From Erythrobacter litoralis HTCC2594 (lineage in GTDB: Bacteria > Pseudomonadota > Alphaproteobacteria > Sphingomonadales > Sphingomonadaceae): a DNA stretch of 64,000 bases. A program made the position numbers and the translations under genes. The stretch spans positions 563,501-627,500 of the forward strand of contig NC_007722.1 in the NCBI RefSeq assembly GCF_000013005.1. Reading direction: 5' to 3'. Shown here piece after piece: positions 1-9,222 of this stretch (its first letter is position 1; each line of letters opens with the position of its first letter). The notes below the pieces were generated by a model. It did not search any database, was not told the origin of the DNA, and was given only the letters and a program-made list of their open reading frames with translations.

Positions 1-371
1 GAATGGGCCGGATCGACGCGGCGGTCGAACTCGCAGGCCAGCGTCCGCCGGATGTCGTGAAGCAGGATGCCGGAAGTTTCGTCGCGGAGGCATTGGCACA
101 GCCGCAGGATAAGGGCGTCACGCGCGTGCTCTTTCATTCGATCGTCTGGCAATACATTCCGGACGATCAGCAGCAGGCGATCCGGGACGCGATAGACGAA
201 GCGGCGAGCAAAGCGACACCCGAGAGACCGCTGGCATGGGTCAGTCTCGAGACCAACCGCAAGACTTTCCGCCACGAACTGCATGTGACCTACTGGCCGG
301 GCGGGGCTGAGCCGACGCTCCTCGCCTGTGCGCACCCCCATGGTGCCTGGGTGGAGTGGTGGGGCGGCTGA
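1..371 (+). CDS. DUF2332 family protein, C-terminal part (cut by window start)
   Basis: The reading frame is open from the first complete codon at position 3 and gives 122 residues, so only the C-terminal third of a protein that is usually about 330-350 residues is visible. The end of the protein, with HPHGAWVEW just before the stop, is characteristic of the DUF2332 family, whose function is unknown. An ATG at position 3 is an internal methionine by length and not a credible start. The gene is convergent with the hydrolase gene downstream, and a palindromic repeat lies between them. Family call is from recognition only. Confidence 0.75.
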   Translation, partial: MGRIDAAVELAGQRPPDVVKQDAGSFVAEALAQPQDKGVTRVLFHSIVWQYIPDDQQQAIRDAIDEAASKATPERPLAWVSLETNRKTFRHELHVTYWPGGAEPTLLACAHPHGAWVEWWGG

Positions 372-398
372 GGATAATCGGATTCGGAGTCGTAACAT

Positions 399-469
399 CC
401 GTTCGGGCTGAGCCTGTCGAAGCCCAGCCGCCACCTTTACGGAAAGGTTGTGCCTGCCCTTCGACAGGC

Positions 470-483
<14 letters not shown>
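399..483. repeat. Dispersed inverted repeat, family A copy 1
   Basis: Two 22-nt arms face each other: the left arm (401-422) contains CTGAGCCTGTCGAAG and the right arm (459-480) contains CTTCGACAGGCTCAG. They differ at two positions and are separated by 36 nt. A second copy of the same element lies at 34471-34563. The element forms the 3' end of the minus-strand hydrolase gene, whose last codons and stop fall inside the right arm. Sequences of this type are, to my knowledge, widespread in sphingomonad genomes. They could act as bidirectional transcription terminators or be non-autonomous mobile palindromes. Confidence 0.85.
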
Positions 484-1381
<898 letters not shown>

Positions 1382-1386
1382 GGCGT

Positions 1387-2202
1387 TTAGCCGTCCGCTT
1401 CCATTTTCTCCATATAGCCGTTTGCTACCATCGCAGCGACTTGGTCGAACAGCTGGTCGGGCGTGCGGCGCATTTCGCCCATGGCCTCTTCCATGCCTTC
1501 CGCAACAATGATCTCGCGCTGGTTGAGCGCCACGGCGTCGAGCATCGTTTTGGCGGCTTCGTCGGGCGCGATCCCGTTGTCGATCACATCGTCGCTGCGC
1601 CCGCGTGCGCTGCCGTCGGCGGACAGCGCATTGCGGCTGACATTGGTCGCGATCGAGCCGGGGTAGATCACGTGGACGCCTATCCCGTCCTGCGAAAGCT
1701 CGGCGCGCAGCGCATCGGCATAGCCTGCGAGGCCGAACTTGGCCGCGCAATAGGCGGTGCGCATCGGCACACCGACCTTTCCTGCGATCGAGGAGATGAA
1801 CAGCAGGCTGCCCGACTTGCGCGCGGCCAAGTGCGGCAGCAACGCCTGCGTCGCGGCGATCTGCGCGGTGAGGTCGATATCGATGATGTCGCGATAGACC
1901 TGCATGTCGGTCTTCGTCGCCCGGCTGCGCTGCGACACGCCGGCATTGGCGACGAAGCCGTCCACGCCTCCCGACCATTCGATCGCCTTCTCTGTCGCCG
2001 CCAGCATCGCGTCCTCGTCGCGCACGTCGAAGGGCAGGGTCATCGTCTCGGTCGCGATCTCACCAGCCACCTCGGCCAGACGCGCCTCATCGCGGCCAGA
2101 CAGGATGACCCGCGCCCCGCGCTCACCCAGTTCCTTCGCCAGCGCCGCGCCGATGCCGCTCGATGCGCCGGTAATCCACCAGCATTGTCCGTCGTAACTC
2201 AT
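1387..2202 (-). CDS. SDR family NAD(P)-dependent oxidoreductase
   Basis: A 271-residue classical short-chain dehydrogenase/reductase. The cofactor motif TGASSGIG is at residues 11-18, NAG at 86-88, the catalytic Ser at 137/138, and YCAAK gives Tyr151 and Lys155. All catalytic elements are intact. The substrate cannot be read from the sequence; the family oxidises or reduces alcohol/ketone pairs using NAD(H) or NADP(H). It sits between the pirin gene (19 bp upstream) and the hydrolase gene (5 bp downstream), all on the minus strand, which suggests one transcript. Confidence 0.9.
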   Translation of the reverse strand: MSYDGQCWWITGASSGIGAALAKELGERGARVILSGRDEARLAEVAGEIATETMTLPFDVRDEDAMLAATEKAIEWSGGVDGFVANAGVSQRSRATKTDMQVYRDIIDIDLTAQIAATQALLPHLAARKSGSLLFISSIAGKVGVPMRTAYCAAKFGLAGYADALRAELSQDGIGVHVIYPGSIATNVSRNALSADGSARGRSDDVIDNGIAPDEAAKTMLDAVALNQREIIVAEGMEEAMGEMRRTPDQLFDQVAAMVANGYMEKMEADG

Positions 2203-2220
2203 GTCCTCTCCCTTGTTGAA

Positions 2221-3105
2221 CTATGGATAGCTGACCGTCTTGGGCTTTCCCTCGGGCAGCGGAATGAATTCCTCGTCATCGCCCGGCACGGTCGGGAAGC
2301 GACCTTGCTTCCAGTCTTCGCTGGCCTGCCGGATTCGGTCCTTGCTCGAGCTCACGAAATTCCACCAGACGTGGCGCTCGGTCGGAAAGGCTTCTCCGCC
2401 CATCAGCATGATCCGCCCACCCTGCTCGGAGGCGAGCCGCATCGTCCTGCCTGGCTCAAGCACCGTCAGCTCGTAGAGGCCGAGCTCGTGCCCATCGACG
2501 CTCGCTTGCCCGCCGACCAGCATAAGCGCGCGTTCGTCCGCCTCGGCGTCGATCGGCATGGTGCCGGTCGGCGCCAGCACGATCTCGGCGTAGATGGTGT
2601 CGGCGTGCGTCGTGGTCGGGGCGCGCTTGCCCCAAAGATCGCCCATGACGATTGTTGCGCGTGCCCATTCATCCTCGACTACAGGCAGGTCGGCAATCGC
2701 TTCGAAATCGGGTTCGATCTCTTCCTTGCCGTCGGGCAGGGCGAGCCAGGTTTGCATGCCGTAGAGCTTGGGGCCTCGCGAGCGCTCGGTCTGCGGGCTG
2801 CGCTCGGAATGGACGATGCCTTTGCCGGCGGTCATCAGGTTCACCTGCCCCGGGCGGATGGTCGAGAAGCTGCCGAGGCTGTCGCGATGATCGATTGCGC
2901 CTTCGAACAACCAGGTGACGGTCGAGAGGTTGATGTGCGGATGCGGGCGCACGTCCATCGCGCTGCCGATATCGAGCTGAGCCGGTCCGAACTGGTCGAC
3001 GAAGATAAACGGCCCGATCATTGTGCGGCCTTTAGACGGCAGCGCGCGGCGAACCTCGAATTTGCCGAGATCGTGGGTGGTGGGAGTGATGGTTTCCGTG
3101 ATCAT
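2221..3105 (-). CDS. Pirin family protein
   Basis: A 294-residue bicupin pirin. The metal-binding set is visible in the N-terminal cupin: His55 and His57 in RPHPHINL, then His99 and Glu101 in GIVHSERSP, matching the Fe ligands of human pirin. Pirins are redox-responsive or quercetinase-like proteins; the bacterial role here is unknown. The start is the ATG at 3105, which overlaps the stop of the upstream START-like gene by 4 bp (ATGA); an open extension of 41 codons upstream lies within that gene and is rejected. Confidence 0.9.
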   Translation of the reverse strand: MITETITPTTHDLGKFEVRRALPSKGRTMIGPFIFVDQFGPAQLDIGSAMDVRPHPHINLSTVTWLFEGAIDHRDSLGSFSTIRPGQVNLMTAGKGIVHSERSPQTERSRGPKLYGMQTWLALPDGKEEIEPDFEAIADLPVVEDEWARATIVMGDLWGKRAPTTTHADTIYAEIVLAPTGTMPIDAEADERALMLVGGQASVDGHELGLYELTVLEPGRTMRLASEQGGRIMLMGGEAFPTERHVWWNFVSSSKDRIRQASEDWKQGRFPTVPGDDEEFIPLPEGKPKTVSYP

Positions 3106-3572
3106 GACGCGACTCCGTACATGTTTCGCAAGCGTTTGTGGCGTTGGCGGAAGAACCACCCGATCAGCGCGCGCGACAGGCCGGGCAGCAGGCGGGGTTC
3201 GAAGGTGAGCGTATCCGAGACAATGCACTGCGCGTCATCGCCCGCAACCTCTCGCCGGTGCCGCCAGCTGCGCATGCCCGTCATCTGCGATTGCTCGACG
3301 AAGTGTGCGCGGCCGTTGACCAGGTCTTCTTCGACTTCGGTCAGCATTAAGTCGAACGAGCCGATCCGCAACAGTCCGAACGCCACCAACTTGCTGTGCA
3401 CCGCGACTCTGCCCGGTGCCCAGCCACTGGCGCGCAAATCGTCGATCTCCGGCGGTCCTTTCATCCGCGCGACGGGCGGCATTTCGCGCGCGATCCCGCG
3501 CATCGTCACCGCGTCGCTCCAAACCCGCTCCATCGGCGCGGCCAGGCGCGACTGGAATTGCAGCTCGATCAC
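3102..3572 (-). CDS. START/SRPBCC-like ligand-binding protein
   Basis: A 156-residue soluble protein whose start (MIELQFQSRLAAPMERVW) has the beta-strand plus short helix pattern of SRPBCC (Bet v1/START) proteins. It has no signal peptide and no catalytic motif. It overlaps both neighbours by 4 bp (NUDIX upstream, pirin downstream), so translation is probably coupled. The ligand is unknown. Fold assignment rests on pattern recognition and would need a profile search. Confidence 0.6.
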   Translation of the reverse strand: MIELQFQSRLAAPMERVWSDAVTMRGIAREMPPVARMKGPPEIDDLRASGWAPGRVAVHSKLVAFGLLRIGSFDLMLTEVEEDLVNGRAHFVEQSQMTGMRSWRHRREVAGDDAQCIVSDTLTFEPRLLPGLSRALIGWFFRQRHKRLRNMYGVAS

Positions 3573-4024
3573 TTTCCGGTATCCCTATCGATCAGGCCTG
3601 CGAGGTCGCGCGGGTAGATATACTCGGGCCAATCGGCGAGTTCGCTCCGCGTGAACCAGCGATATTCCTGCATCACGCGCTGTTCGAGCTCGGTATGCCC
3701 ATCGGTCGAGATGCGCGTATCGGAAACGCGGACACAGAAGAAGCGCTCGTCGGCGCGGACCGGCTCGCCCTCGACAGTGATGAATTCCGGGCGTTGCTGA
3801 GCGATCTGCGGGCCGGGATCGGCTTCTATTCCCGTTTCCTCTTTCAACTCGCGCCGCGCGGCCTCTTCGAAGCTCTCGCCCGGATCGCATTCGCCGCCGG
3901 TCGTAACCCAGAAGGGCGGGCGATCGGACAGGACAAAGCGGTGCAACAACACGCGATCGTCGGGATCGAGCACGATGATGCGTGCTGCCCGCCTGACGCG
4001 CCTGCCAGGGCTCGTCGCGCTCAT
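3569..4024 (-). CDS. NUDIX hydrolase
   Basis: A 151-residue NUDIX-fold pyrophosphohydrolase. The NUDIX box is complete: Gly44, Glu50, then REL at 58-60, Glu62-Glu63 and Gly65 fit G-x5-E-x7-REU-x-EE-x-GU. These residues bind the divalent metals that cleave a nucleoside diphosphate linked to another moiety. The substrate cannot be told. The gene overlaps bolA upstream and the START-like gene downstream by 4 bp each, forming a tightly coupled set. Confidence 0.92.
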   Translation of the reverse strand: MSATSPGRRVRRAARIIVLDPDDRVLLHRFVLSDRPPFWVTTGGECDPGESFEEAARRELKEETGIEADPGPQIAQQRPEFITVEGEPVRADERFFCVRVSDTRISTDGHTELEQRVMQEYRWFTRSELADWPEYIYPRDLAGLIDRDTGK

Positions 4025-4290
4025 TCGCCCGGCGCGCTCGCCTTGATTGCGACGGCATGGACCCGCTCACCGACGATATCGCCGAGCGCAGCAATGACCC
4101 GCCGCTGGCGCTGCAGCCGTGAGACGCCTTCGAAGGCTGCGCTTTCCATCGCGACAGTGAAATGCGATTCCCCCGAACCGTCGTCGCCCGCATGGCCGTG
4201 ATGCTTGGCGCTGTCGTTGATGACCTCCAGCCGCGTAGGCGCAAAAGCCTCGGTCAGCCTGTTCTCGATTTCCGTCTGCATGCTGGCCAT
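4021..4290 (-). CDS. bolA: BolA family protein
   Basis: An 89-residue BolA/IbaG-type protein. It has the KHHGHAG segment followed by GESHFTVAMES, and the helix region FEGVSRLQRQRRVIAAL that replaces the common RHRxVY pattern. BolA proteins partner monothiol glutaredoxins in iron-sulfur handling. The start is set at the ATG at 4290 (MASMQTEIE), because the 20 preceding codons do not look like BolA; an ATG at 4281 is an alternative. It is divergent from the J-domain gene, an arrangement I recall from other sphingomonads. Confidence 0.88.
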   Translation of the reverse strand: MASMQTEIENRLTEAFAPTRLEVINDSAKHHGHAGDDGSGESHFTVAMESAAFEGVSRLQRQRRVIAALGDIVGERVHAVAIKASAPGE

Positions 4291-4342
4291 GGCCTGTGTT
4301 TCCTCTTCCAATAGCGCTCCGGACTTCCCATCATAAAGCGCT

Positions 4343-4936
4343 ATGCGCACGAGCCGGTTCCATGGACGATACGAAGCCGAAGGGCGAGTCTGCGATCATC
4401 CGGCGTGCGACGAGCCGGGCGAATTCCGTGCACCTGGCGGTTATGGCAATTCTTTTGACGGTCCCGGCGAATGGCGCTGGATGTGCCTCGACCATATCCG
4501 CGAATTCAATGCGGGATATGATTGGTTCGAAGGCATGAGCGCGGACGAGATCCTCGCCGCGCAATCGCCCGCGAGCGGCTGGCAGACGGAAACCCGCGCT
4601 TTCAAGCCGACCGCCGGGGTCGACGGCATGCCGCGCTGGGCCGATTTCGACGATCCGCTCGAGGCCATCGGCGCGCGCGCCGCCGGTATCAAGAGCCGCG
4701 CCCAGCGCGAGGCCGAGATGGCGATGGACGGGCGATTTTCGCAGGACGAGGCGAAAGCGTTGGAAACGATGGGGCTCGGCCTCAAGACCGACCGCAGGTT
4801 GCTCCGCCGCCGCTATTCCGAACTGGTCCGCCGCTATCACCCCGATCGCAATGGCGGCGACCGCAAATACGAAGCGCGGCTCAATCGCGTCGTCGAGGCG
4901 TACCAACTGCTGCGCGAGAGCAAGGCGCTCGCTTAG
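4343..4936 (+). CDS. J-domain (DnaJ-like) protein with N-terminal Cys/His region
   Basis: A 197-residue protein with a C-terminal J domain (about residues 135-195) carrying the diagnostic HPD at 166-168, which stimulates Hsp70 ATPase. The N-terminal half has Cys17, His19, Cys22, Cys48 and His51, spaced in a way that could bind zinc; this is inference. Unlike DnaJ it has no Gly/Phe region and the J domain is last, so it is a specialised co-chaperone. It starts 52 bp from the divergent bolA gene and its 3' end overlaps the convergent VOC gene by 4 bp. Confidence 0.88.
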   Translation: MRTSRFHGRYEAEGRVCDHPACDEPGEFRAPGGYGNSFDGPGEWRWMCLDHIREFNAGYDWFEGMSADEILAAQSPASGWQTETRAFKPTAGVDGMPRWADFDDPLEAIGARAAGIKSRAQREAEMAMDGRFSQDEAKALETMGLGLKTDRRLLRRRYSELVRRYHPDRNGGDRKYEARLNRVVEAYQLLRESKALA

Positions 4937-5412
4937 CCTGCTATCGCCCTCTCGATTCCCGCATGGTCGATCTTCACCATGTCCTGCATTGCCGTGAACA
5001 CCCGCCCGCGCACCTCGGGATCGTCATGGCCGAGCCCATCCATCAATACACGCGACACAACCTGCCAGCGCACGCCGTAGCGGTCGTAGCACCAGCTGCA
5101 GGCCATCTCGCCGCCGCCTTCGGTCAGCGCCGCCCAGTAGCGGTCGGTTTCTTCCTGGGTGTCCGTAAAAACCTGCAGGGAAAGCGCGTCGTTGGGCCCG
5201 TCGCCCGGCCGACCGTTCATCGCCATGGCAGGCAGGCCGAGGAGGGTGAAAGCGATGGTGATGACATCACCCGCCTTGCCGGCCGGCCAGTCGCTCGGCG
5301 ATCGGTCGACCCGGGTAATGTCGCTGTCGGGAAAGAGGTCGCAATAGAAATTGGCGGCCTCTTCCGCGCCCTGGTCGAGCCACAGGCACAGCGCGAGCTT
5401 GCTGTCAGCCAT
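4933..5412 (-). CDS. VOC family protein, PhnB/3-dmu-9_3-mt type
   Basis: A 159-residue protein of the PhnB-like subgroup of the vicinal oxygen chelate superfamily. Diagnostic features are the start MADSKLALCLWLDQGAEEAANFY, the segment MAMNGRP, and CSWCYDRYGVRWQVVSR near the C-terminus. Members are often annotated 3-demethylubiquinone methyltransferase but most have no proven activity. The start is the ATG at 5412, overlapping the GST stop by 8 bp. An upstream extension of 20 codons lies inside the GST gene and is rejected. Confidence 0.85.
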   Translation of the reverse strand: MADSKLALCLWLDQGAEEAANFYCDLFPDSDITRVDRSPSDWPAGKAGDVITIAFTLLGLPAMAMNGRPGDGPNDALSLQVFTDTQEETDRYWAALTEGGGEMACSWCYDRYGVRWQVVSRVLMDGLGHDDPEVRGRVFTAMQDMVKIDHAGIERAIAG

Positions 5413-6031
5413 CGGCCGGCTCCATCGCGGCCATGTCGATCGCATTTGCCTCCTGCTTGGCAGGGCGCGCATTGATCCGCTCGCGATAGGCGGTCAGGGA
5501 GTCGCGCTCGGGCAGGGTGCCGAATTGCAGGCCCCAGTCGACCTGGCTGCCGACATAGACATCCGCCATGGTGAACCTGTCGCCGCAGACGAACTGCCGG
5601 TCCGTGAGCCAGCTATCGAGAGCGTCTATGGTGAGATCGAAAGAACCGAACCCGGCCATCCCGCTGCGGTCTTCGGGCACTTCCCAGCCCATCGATTTGG
5701 CCACGACCGCCTGTTCCAACGGCCCGGCGGCGAAGAACAGCCAGCGCAAATAGTCGGCCTTTTCCTCGAAGGTTGGGGCCAATTCCGGTCCCGGGTGGGT
5801 CTCCGCCAGATAGTGGCAGATCGCCGCGCATTCGGTGATGACATGGTCATGCCCGTTGTGATGATGCACCAGCGCGGGGACCTTGTTCATCGGATTGATG
5901 GCACGGAAGCTCTTGGGCCGGGTCTCCCACGTCATCATCTCGGTATTGTAGTCGGCGCCCGCCTCGTGCAGCGCCCAGCGCGCGATCTGCCCGCGGCTCA
6001 TGGCGACGGTATAGAAAGTGAAATCGGCCAT
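5405..6031 (-). CDS. Glutathione S-transferase family protein
   Basis: A 208-residue GST. The N-terminal thioredoxin-like domain (about 1-80) includes NPMNKVPALV with the cis-proline that contacts glutathione, and the rest is the helical C-terminal domain. Tyr7/Ser12 near the N-terminus are candidate activating residues. It lies in a run with two VOC genes, which suggests detoxification of electrophiles or aldehydes, but the substrate is unknown. Glutathione synthesis is supported by gshA later in this window. Confidence 0.9.
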   Translation of the reverse strand: MADFTFYTVAMSRGQIARWALHEAGADYNTEMMTWETRPKSFRAINPMNKVPALVHHHNGHDHVITECAAICHYLAETHPGPELAPTFEEKADYLRWLFFAAGPLEQAVVAKSMGWEVPEDRSGMAGFGSFDLTIDALDSWLTDRQFVCGDRFTMADVYVGSQVDWGLQFGTLPERDSLTAYRERINARPAKQEANAIDMAAMEPADG

Positions 6032-6034
6032 CGA

Positions 6035-6817
6035 TCAGGCTCCCTTGCTACCGATGATGGAGAATAGCGCGCCTTGCGGGTCGACCCCCTGGAAGACGTG
6101 GTCGCCGCCGGGGATTTCCATCGGCCCGTTGACGATCTGCGCGCCGCCTGCGGTGGCCTTCTCCAGCGCTTCGTCGATATCGGGCGCGCGAAAGTAGAAT
6201 GCCCAAAGCGATGCAGGAATTTCGTCGGGTTTCTGCATGATCGCGCCGAGTCCATAGTCGCCGTGCTCGTACATCTGGTAGGTGCCCATCGGCCCCATTT
6301 CCATGGCGTCGCCCTTGGTCCAGCCGAACTGGGTCGTGTAGAATGCATCTGCGGCGTCAGGGTCGGCGGTGATCAGCTCGTTCCAGGCGCAGGTACCCAC
6401 TTTCGGCTCGTGTTTAGAGAAAGCATGGCTCGGCTGGCCGGACCGGTCGTCGATCACGTAGAAGGGCGCTCCCTGCGGATCGGCGAGCATGGCGAAGGGG
6501 CCGACGTCGGGCACCTCGCCGCCTTCCATGAAGACATGACCGCCCGCATCGCGGACCTTGCCGACTGTTTCGGGGACGTCATCGACCCGGATATAGCCGA
6601 CCCAAGACGGCTGCCCGCCGTGCTCGATCATCGGCGGGGTCAACTTCAGAATGCCGCCGATTTGTGCATCTCCGGCGCTGAAGGATCGGTAGTCCTGCCC
6701 GTTGAAACCGGCTTCCTCGAACTGCCAACAGAGCATATCGCCGTAGAATGCCTGTGCCGCATCAGGGTCAGGCGTCATCAGTTCATACCAGACGAAATCG
6801 CCATGTTTGTCTGCCAT
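6035..6817 (-). CDS. Two-domain VOC family (glyoxalase-like) protein
   Basis: A 260-residue protein made of two tandem VOC domains, about residues 6-125 and 137-257. Both begin with the same pattern: FVWYELMTPDPDAAQAFY and CAWNELITADPDAADAFY. The duplication and the motif resemble proteins annotated as VOC family or hydroxylases of the Streptomyces CFP30A type. Function is unknown. It lies 3 bp upstream of the GST gene and 12 bp downstream of the DUF1428 gene, so the three are likely cotranscribed. Confidence 0.88.
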   Translation of the reverse strand: MADKHGDFVWYELMTPDPDAAQAFYGDMLCWQFEEAGFNGQDYRSFSAGDAQIGGILKLTPPMIEHGGQPSWVGYIRVDDVPETVGKVRDAGGHVFMEGGEVPDVGPFAMLADPQGAPFYVIDDRSGQPSHAFSKHEPKVGTCAWNELITADPDAADAFYTTQFGWTKGDAMEMGPMGTYQMYEHGDYGLGAIMQKPDEIPASLWAFYFRAPDIDEALEKATAGGAQIVNGPMEIPGGDHVFQGVDPQGALFSIIGSKGA

Positions 6818-6829
6818 AGTGCGTCTCCC

Positions 6830-7186
6830 TCAATCGCGTCCCAGGGTATAGATTGGCGTGAAGCCTCCGTAGATCAGTCTGGGTCCCGCGAAAGGCATGT
6901 CCTCGGAAGGCTCCATCTCTTCATTCTCTTCCATGGCCCTGGCTGCCGCATCGCAAGTCGCCCTGTCGGGCCAGATCACCCACGAAAAGACGATGTGCTC
7001 GCCGTCTTCGGCCTTTACGGCCTTCCGAAAATCCGTGTGCTTGCCCTCGGGGATATCCTCCTCGAAAGCCTCGACGATTTCGATTGCTCCGTAGCGTTGG
7101 AACATCTCCCCGGCATCCTTTGCCATGGCGAGATAGGCGTCCTTCTTGCCCGATAGAACGGGCACCAAGAATCCCTGAATGTACAT
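6830..7186 (-). CDS. DUF1428 family protein
   Basis: A 118-residue cytoplasmic protein recognised as DUF1428 from MYIQGFLVPV at the start, ATCDAAARAMEENEEM in the middle and the C-terminal RLIYGGFTPIY. The family has a ferredoxin-like alpha/beta barrel fold related to dimeric YCII/ABM proteins; no activity is known. It is first in the likely operon DUF1428-VOC-GST-VOC, which points to a shared stress or detoxification role by context only. Confidence 0.88.
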   Translation of the reverse strand: MYIQGFLVPVLSGKKDAYLAMAKDAGEMFQRYGAIEIVEAFEEDIPEGKHTDFRKAVKAEDGEHIVFSWVIWPDRATCDAAARAMEENEEMEPSEDMPFAGPRLIYGGFTPIYTLGRD

Positions 7187-7245
7187 CGCATCTCTCCTCC
7201 TTTCCGGGGGCGATCATGCGCCCGGATTGTGACGAGAGAAAGGAC

Positions 7246-8100
7246 TTATTGCCGGAACGCCCAGCGCAGCGTCTTGCCCATGCCCCAGGTCGCCGCGCGC
7301 GCGGGGAGGGCGGCGAGGCCGGGGCGTTCGAGCCCGAGCATCGAGCGGGCGAAAGCGGGCAGCAGGGCGACGGCCTCGGAGCCCATTACCGCCTGCACCG
7401 CCGCGGGGGCGCCTTCGGGACGCTGGGTAAGGACCAAGTCTGCTATTTCGCGCGCCTCCGGGCTGGCGCGCAGATCCTGCCGCAATTCGCGAAAAATCGC
7501 TTCCGCTTCGTTGCGGTCGAGCGGGACCGGATCGGCCCCGAGCGCGCGGGCGATGACCGCGAACTGGCGGTAATACTCGTCCTGCTCGTGGCCCGGCATG
7601 TCGGGCTGCACATGGCGGAGGTAAGCGGCGAGGAAGCTTTGAGCCTCGACGACATGAACCCAGGCGAGGGTGCGCGGATCGGTCGCGGTATAGGCCGTCC
7701 CGTCGGGCAGCGTGCCGGTGACCTTCGCATGGATGCGGTTGACCCGCTCGATCTGTTTCATCGCTTCGTCGCGGTGGCCGAATGTCGTCACCGCGATAAA
7801 GCGCGCGGTGCGTCGCAACCGGCCGTGCATGTCGGAGCGGAAGTTGGAATGGTCGAGCACGCCTTGCAGCGCATGCGGGTGCAGCATCTGGAGCAGGAGC
7901 CCGCGAATGCCGCCGACCATCATCCCCACGACATCGGCATGCACCATGCGGATCGGCGAATTCTTCTCGAACAGAGCGTTGTCGCTCGGAGGAACGGGCT
8001 GCTGGCCGCTGTCGACATCGTTGAACACCGCCCGCACGCGACCGACCAGCTGCTGGCGCAGGAATTCGGCAGGGTTGGGGGTGTTGGAGCGCGGCGGCAT
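7246..8100 (-). CDS. Oxygenase MpaB family protein (DUF2236)
   Basis: A 284-residue protein of the DUF2236/MpaB/latex-clearing-protein family. Conserved histidines are seen in [15 protein letters not shown] (His74, His76, His84) and in [11 protein letters not shown] (His124); in characterised relatives such histidines ligate heme b. No signal peptide is present. The start is the ATG at 8100; a longer open frame runs across the divergent promoter region into cobS and is rejected. The substrate is unknown; members range from rubber oxygenases to mycophenolic acid biosynthesis enzymes. Confidence 0.82.
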   Translation of the reverse strand: MPPRSNTPNPAEFLRQQLVGRVRAVFNDVDSGQQPVPPSDNALFEKNSPIRMVHADVVGMMVGGIRGLLLQMLHPHALQGVLDHSNFRSDMHGRLRRTARFIAVTTFGHRDEAMKQIERVNRIHAKVTGTLPDGTAYTATDPRTLAWVHVVEAQSFLAAYLRHVQPDMPGHEQDEYYRQFAVIARALGADPVPLDRNEAEAIFRELRQDLRASPEAREIADLVLTQRPEGAPAAVQAVMGSEAVALLPAFARSMLGLERPGLAALPARAATWGMGKTLRWAFRQ

Positions 8101-8203
8101 GGTCACGACAATATGTGCATCCGGCGGCAAAAGGAAATGTCGTCTTTCGTCCCGCTTGCGAGTCGCTGGCTCCGCGTCTAGTCCCGCCGACGAGATGAAC
8201 GAC

Positions 8204-9184
8204 ATGACCGACAAGAGCTTCGAGCCCAACGCCAAGACGACCCTTTCCGAACCGGACACCACCGTCAACGTGCGGGAGACCTTCGGGATCGACGTGGACT
8301 GGGACGTGCCAGCCTTCAGCAAGGCGGACGAGCGCGTGCCCGATTTCGACGAGAATTACGTCTTCGATCCGGACACGACGCTGGCGATCCTCGCCGGCTT
8401 CGCCCACAACCGCCGGGTGATGGTGCAGGGCTATCACGGCACCGGCAAATCGACCCACATCGAACAGGTCGCGGCGCGTCTCAACTGGCCGTGCATCCGT
8501 ATCAACCTCGACGCGCATATCAGCCGTATCGACTTGGTCGGGCGCGACGCCATCGTGCTGCGCGACGGGCTGCAGGTCACCGAATTCCGCGAAGGACTGC
8601 TGCCGTGGGCGCTTCAGCATCCGGTCGCGCTGGTGTTCGACGAATACGATGCGGGCCGCCCGGACGTGATGTTCGTGATCCAGCGCGTGCTGGAGACCGA
8701 GGGCAAGCTTACGCTGCTCGACCAGAACCGCGTGATCCGCCCCGATCCGAACTTCCGCCTGTTCGCAACCGCCAACACCGTCGGCCTCGGCGATACGTCC
8801 GGCCTCTATCACGGCACGCAGCAGATCAACCAGGGCCAGATGGACCGCTGGAACATCGTCGTCGGTCTCAACTACCTGCCGGCCGACACCGAGCAGGAAA
8901 TCGTGACCGCGAAGAACCCGGATACCGATCCGGAGGTCATCTCAAAGATGATAAAAGTCGCCGACCTGACCCGCCAAGGCTTCATCAACGGCGATATCTC
9001 GACCGTGATGAGCCCGCGCACCGTCATCACCTGGGCCCAGAACGCGGCGATCTTCGAAAATGTCGGCATGGCCTTCCGCCTGAGCTTCCTCAACAAATGC
9101 GACGAAGCCGAACGCATGCTGGTGGCGGAATACTACCAGCGCGTTTTCGGGGAAGACCTGCCCGAGAGCGTGGTCAAGGCTTGA
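8204..9184 (+). CDS. cobS: Cobaltochelatase subunit CobS
   Basis: A 326-residue AAA+ ATPase of the aerobic cobaltochelatase (CobNST), which uses ATP to insert cobalt into hydrogenobyrinate a,c-diamide. The N-terminal segment precedes Walker [10 protein letters not shown] (residues 76-84), Walker [15 protein letters not shown], and the sensor region [11 protein letters not shown]. The ATG at 8204 is chosen because GACGAGA lies 8 nt upstream; an in-frame ATG at 8195 is possible. The expected partner cobT is not adjacent: the next gene is a penicillin-binding protein, and no other cobalamin gene is in the window. Confidence 0.92.
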   Translation: MTDKSFEPNAKTTLSEPDTTVNVRETFGIDVDWDVPAFSKADERVPDFDENYVFDPDTTLAILAGFAHNRRVMVQGYHGTGKSTHIEQVAARLNWPCIRINLDAHISRIDLVGRDAIVLRDGLQVTEFREGLLPWALQHPVALVFDEYDAGRPDVMFVIQRVLETEGKLTLLDQNRVIRPDPNFRLFATANTVGLGDTSGLYHGTQQINQGQMDRWNIVVGLNYLPADTEQEIVTAKNPDTDPEVISKMIKVADLTRQGFINGDISTVMSPRTVITWAQNAAIFENVGMAFRLSFLNKCDEAERMLVAEYYQRVFGEDLPESVVKA

Positions 9185-9222
9185 GACTGGCAATCGCTGT
9201 GTTATCCTGCTAATACAGCCGG

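Noticed and set aside
1382-1978. N-terminal extension of the hydrolase gene making a 502-residue fusion
   Set aside because: The extra 199 residues are a shadow of the SDR gene in another frame and have no domain pattern; the ATG at 1381 gives a normal-length hydrolase.
1441-3654. A 737-codon open frame on the plus strand opposite the SDR and pirin genes
   Set aside because: It is antiphase to two genes with complete catalytic motifs and its translation is Arg/Gly/Ala-rich without any motif; long antisense frames are expected at this GC content.
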